From the NCBI GenBank assembly GCA_020845495.1, contig JADLFM010000117.1:1-15142 (forward strand): a stretch of 15,142 nt of DNA, read 5' to 3'. A program made the translations under genes and the position numbers. The notes beneath the pieces are model-generated. The model was not told the origin of the DNA. It searched no databases and worked only from the letters and a program-made list of their open reading frames with translations. Below, one piece after another: positions 14,208-15,142 of this stretch. This DNA is from Chloroflexota bacterium (GTDB lineage: Bacteria; Chloroflexota; UBA6077; JACCZL01). Each line of letters begins with the position of its first letter. Within the stretch, counting starts at the first letter, position 1.

Positions 14208-14577
14208 TCGCGAACACCGAGGATCTCGTGTCCACATCGATAAGCAATCGATAAGCAAATGATGCCGATCAATGTGCAGTCTGATACCAAGTACTCCGCG
14301 CCGTGCCGTGTTAGGGACGCTTCACCAGGAAGAGGCGAGGCTACCAAATGCGGCACCGTCACATGGGATTGGTATGACTCGTGAGGTGGCCTGCCGGCTT
14401 GGGCGCGATTATGGTGCTGTCGCCGCCCACCGTCTGATGCCGACGCGGTAGACCCCGTGCCAACCAGTCATGTTCGGATACATCGACTGCATGATCAGCC
14501 GCGAGAGGCCTCACGACCCATATGGATGATGGCGGAAGAGGACCGTACCTCCTGACCTGAGACGGAAACCCCATGCA
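14208..14577. other. Stretch without a recognisable gene between immunity gene and RHS fragment
   Basis: Frames on both strands are short. The 88-codon minus-strand frame (14359-14625) overlaps the RHS coding sequence and has no recognised domain. The stretch may contain decayed toxin or RHS sequence. An 11-base tandem repeat lies at its left end. Confidence 0.5.
14236..14257 (+). repeat. Tandem 11-bp direct repeat
   Basis: ATCGATAAGCA occurs twice back to back at 14236-14246 and 14247-14257, shortly after the immunity gene. It could be a replication slippage product. Confidence 0.6.
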
Positions 14578-15048
14578 CGCATCGACGAGTTTCTGACGCG
14601 CACGGACTCCTCCGGCACGCGGCATCTGCTCGGCGACGGCCTCGGCAGCACCCTCGGGCTGCTGGCCCCGTCAGCTACCCCGACCACGGCCTACACCTAC
14701 GAGCCGTTCGGCCGCACCACCAGCACGGGGTCTGCCAGTCTCAACTCGGCGCGCTTCACGGGTCGCGAGGACGACGGCACCGGGCTGTACTACTACCGCG
14801 CCCGCTACTACCATCCGCAACTGCAGCGCTTCATCAGCGAAGACCTGCGCGGGTTCGCCGGCGGCGACGCCAACCTGCACGCCTATGTCGGCAACGACCC
14901 GATCAACGCCACGGACCCCAGCGGCGAGATCGTTCCAGTCTTGGCCGCTTGCGGACTCGGTGGGGTTGTAGGGGGTCTTACGCACCGACTCCTGAATGGA
15001 CGCAAGTCAACGCCTCTAGTACAGCGCCAAACTGGACGCGATGGGTAG
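14578..15048 (+). pseudogene. RHS repeat-associated core fragment
   Basis: An open frame without its own start encodes RIDEFLTRTDSSGTRHLL, GDGLGSTLGLL, YTYEPFGRTTS, then RFTGREDDGTGLYYYRARYY, RFISEDLRGFAGGDANLHAY and VGNDPINATDPSGE. This is the C-terminal core signature of RHS/YD-repeat toxins, which form a shell around the toxic tip. The YD-repeat body upstream is missing; a stop lies at 14527 and the match begins near 14575. After DPSGE a hydrophobic segment (VPVLAACGLGGVVGGL) should lead into a variable toxin tip, but the frame enters an IS630-like end and stops at 15046. This looks like one of the orphan RHS tip cassettes that often lie 3' of a complete rhs gene. Confidence 0.8.
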
Positions 15049-15142
15049 ACAGAAGCCATGATGTTGGTCTTTCGTGGAGGTCGGCGTCATGGCGAAGCGG
15101 TATCGGGTCACCCTGACGGATACGGAGCGGGAGCGTCTGGAG
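15015..15142 (+). mobile_element. IS630-family element, left end (partial)
   Basis: A CTAGTACAGCGCCAAACTGG sequence at about 15016-15035 has the look of an IS630 terminus, which normally inserts at TA. It is followed by a transposase start at 15089. The element runs off the window. The exact boundary is uncertain by several bases because the other end is not visible. Confidence 0.55.
15089..15142 (+). CDS. IS630-family transposase, N-terminal 18 codons
   Basis: The frame MAKRYRVTLTDTERERLE opens with ATG after GGAGG at 15076-15080 and matches the beginning of IS630-family transposases, which start with an HTH region (MAKRYxVTLTxxEREQLE). Only the first 18 residues are inside the window. The Shine-Dalgarno spacing of about eight bases supports the start. 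Confidence 0.65.
   Translation, partial: MAKRYRVTLTDTERERLE

Noticed and set aside
14236..14257. CRISPR-like or iteron-like repeats
   Set aside because: Only two adjacent 11-bp copies without spacers or further units; slippage is sufficient.
14359..14625. An 88-codon minus-strand ORF in the gap before the RHS fragment
   Set aside because: It overlaps the start of the RHS coding sequence, lacks a ribosome binding site and has no recognised domain.

Overview
The window is GC-rich bacterial DNA that uses GTG and TTG starts often. It is dense in accessory genes, reads as a defence island, and is joined to a fragmented polymorphic-toxin locus. Nothing in it is a taxonomic marker. The codon use and the style of the IS66, IS630 and RHS sequences would suit Chloroflexota (Thermomicrobia-like) or another high-GC lineage, but that is a guess.

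Left part (1-2700): the 3' portion of a large Eco57I-type adenine methylase/restriction protein, followed closely by a small HARE-HTH protein. Next, on the minus strand, is a two-gene toxin-antitoxin unit: a small antitoxin-like ORF and a Doc/Fic toxin whose canonical catalytic His is Gln. Positions 2700-3213 hold no convincing gene, only a strong 12-bp hairpin and a doubtful 52-codon ORF.

Central part (3214-9865), all on the plus strand: a single-domain GIY-YIG protein; a 159-aa protein of unknown function; an McrB-like AAA+ GTPase with an N-terminal ScoMcrA-type head domain, an EVE modified-base reader and a large insert between Walker A and Walker B; a DUF2357/PD-(D/E)XK McrC-like nuclease; and a TIR-domain protein with a long low-complexity linker and an unrecognised C-terminal domain. 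The McrB/McrC pair is a type IV (modified-DNA) restriction system. The same-strand, closely spaced flanking genes suggest a composite system in which modified-DNA sensing is paired with nuclease and possibly TIR NADase effectors.

Right of that, on the minus strand (10022-11889): a protein with three excisionase-like HTH domains and a CxxC...CxxC cluster, and the C-terminal part of a coiled-coil hypothetical protein cut off by an IS66 element.

The IS66 element (11892-13385) has GTAA-starting inverted repeats, a frameshifted transposase and no 8-bp target duplication. Both flanking genes are truncated exactly at its ends, so it probably marks a deletion or recombination junction between the defence island and an RHS toxin locus. 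Beyond it lie an orphan GIY-YIG toxin tip, an Imm26-like immunity gene, a 370-bp stretch without a recognisable gene, an RHS-core fragment, and the beginning of an IS630-family element that interrupts that fragment and runs off the window.
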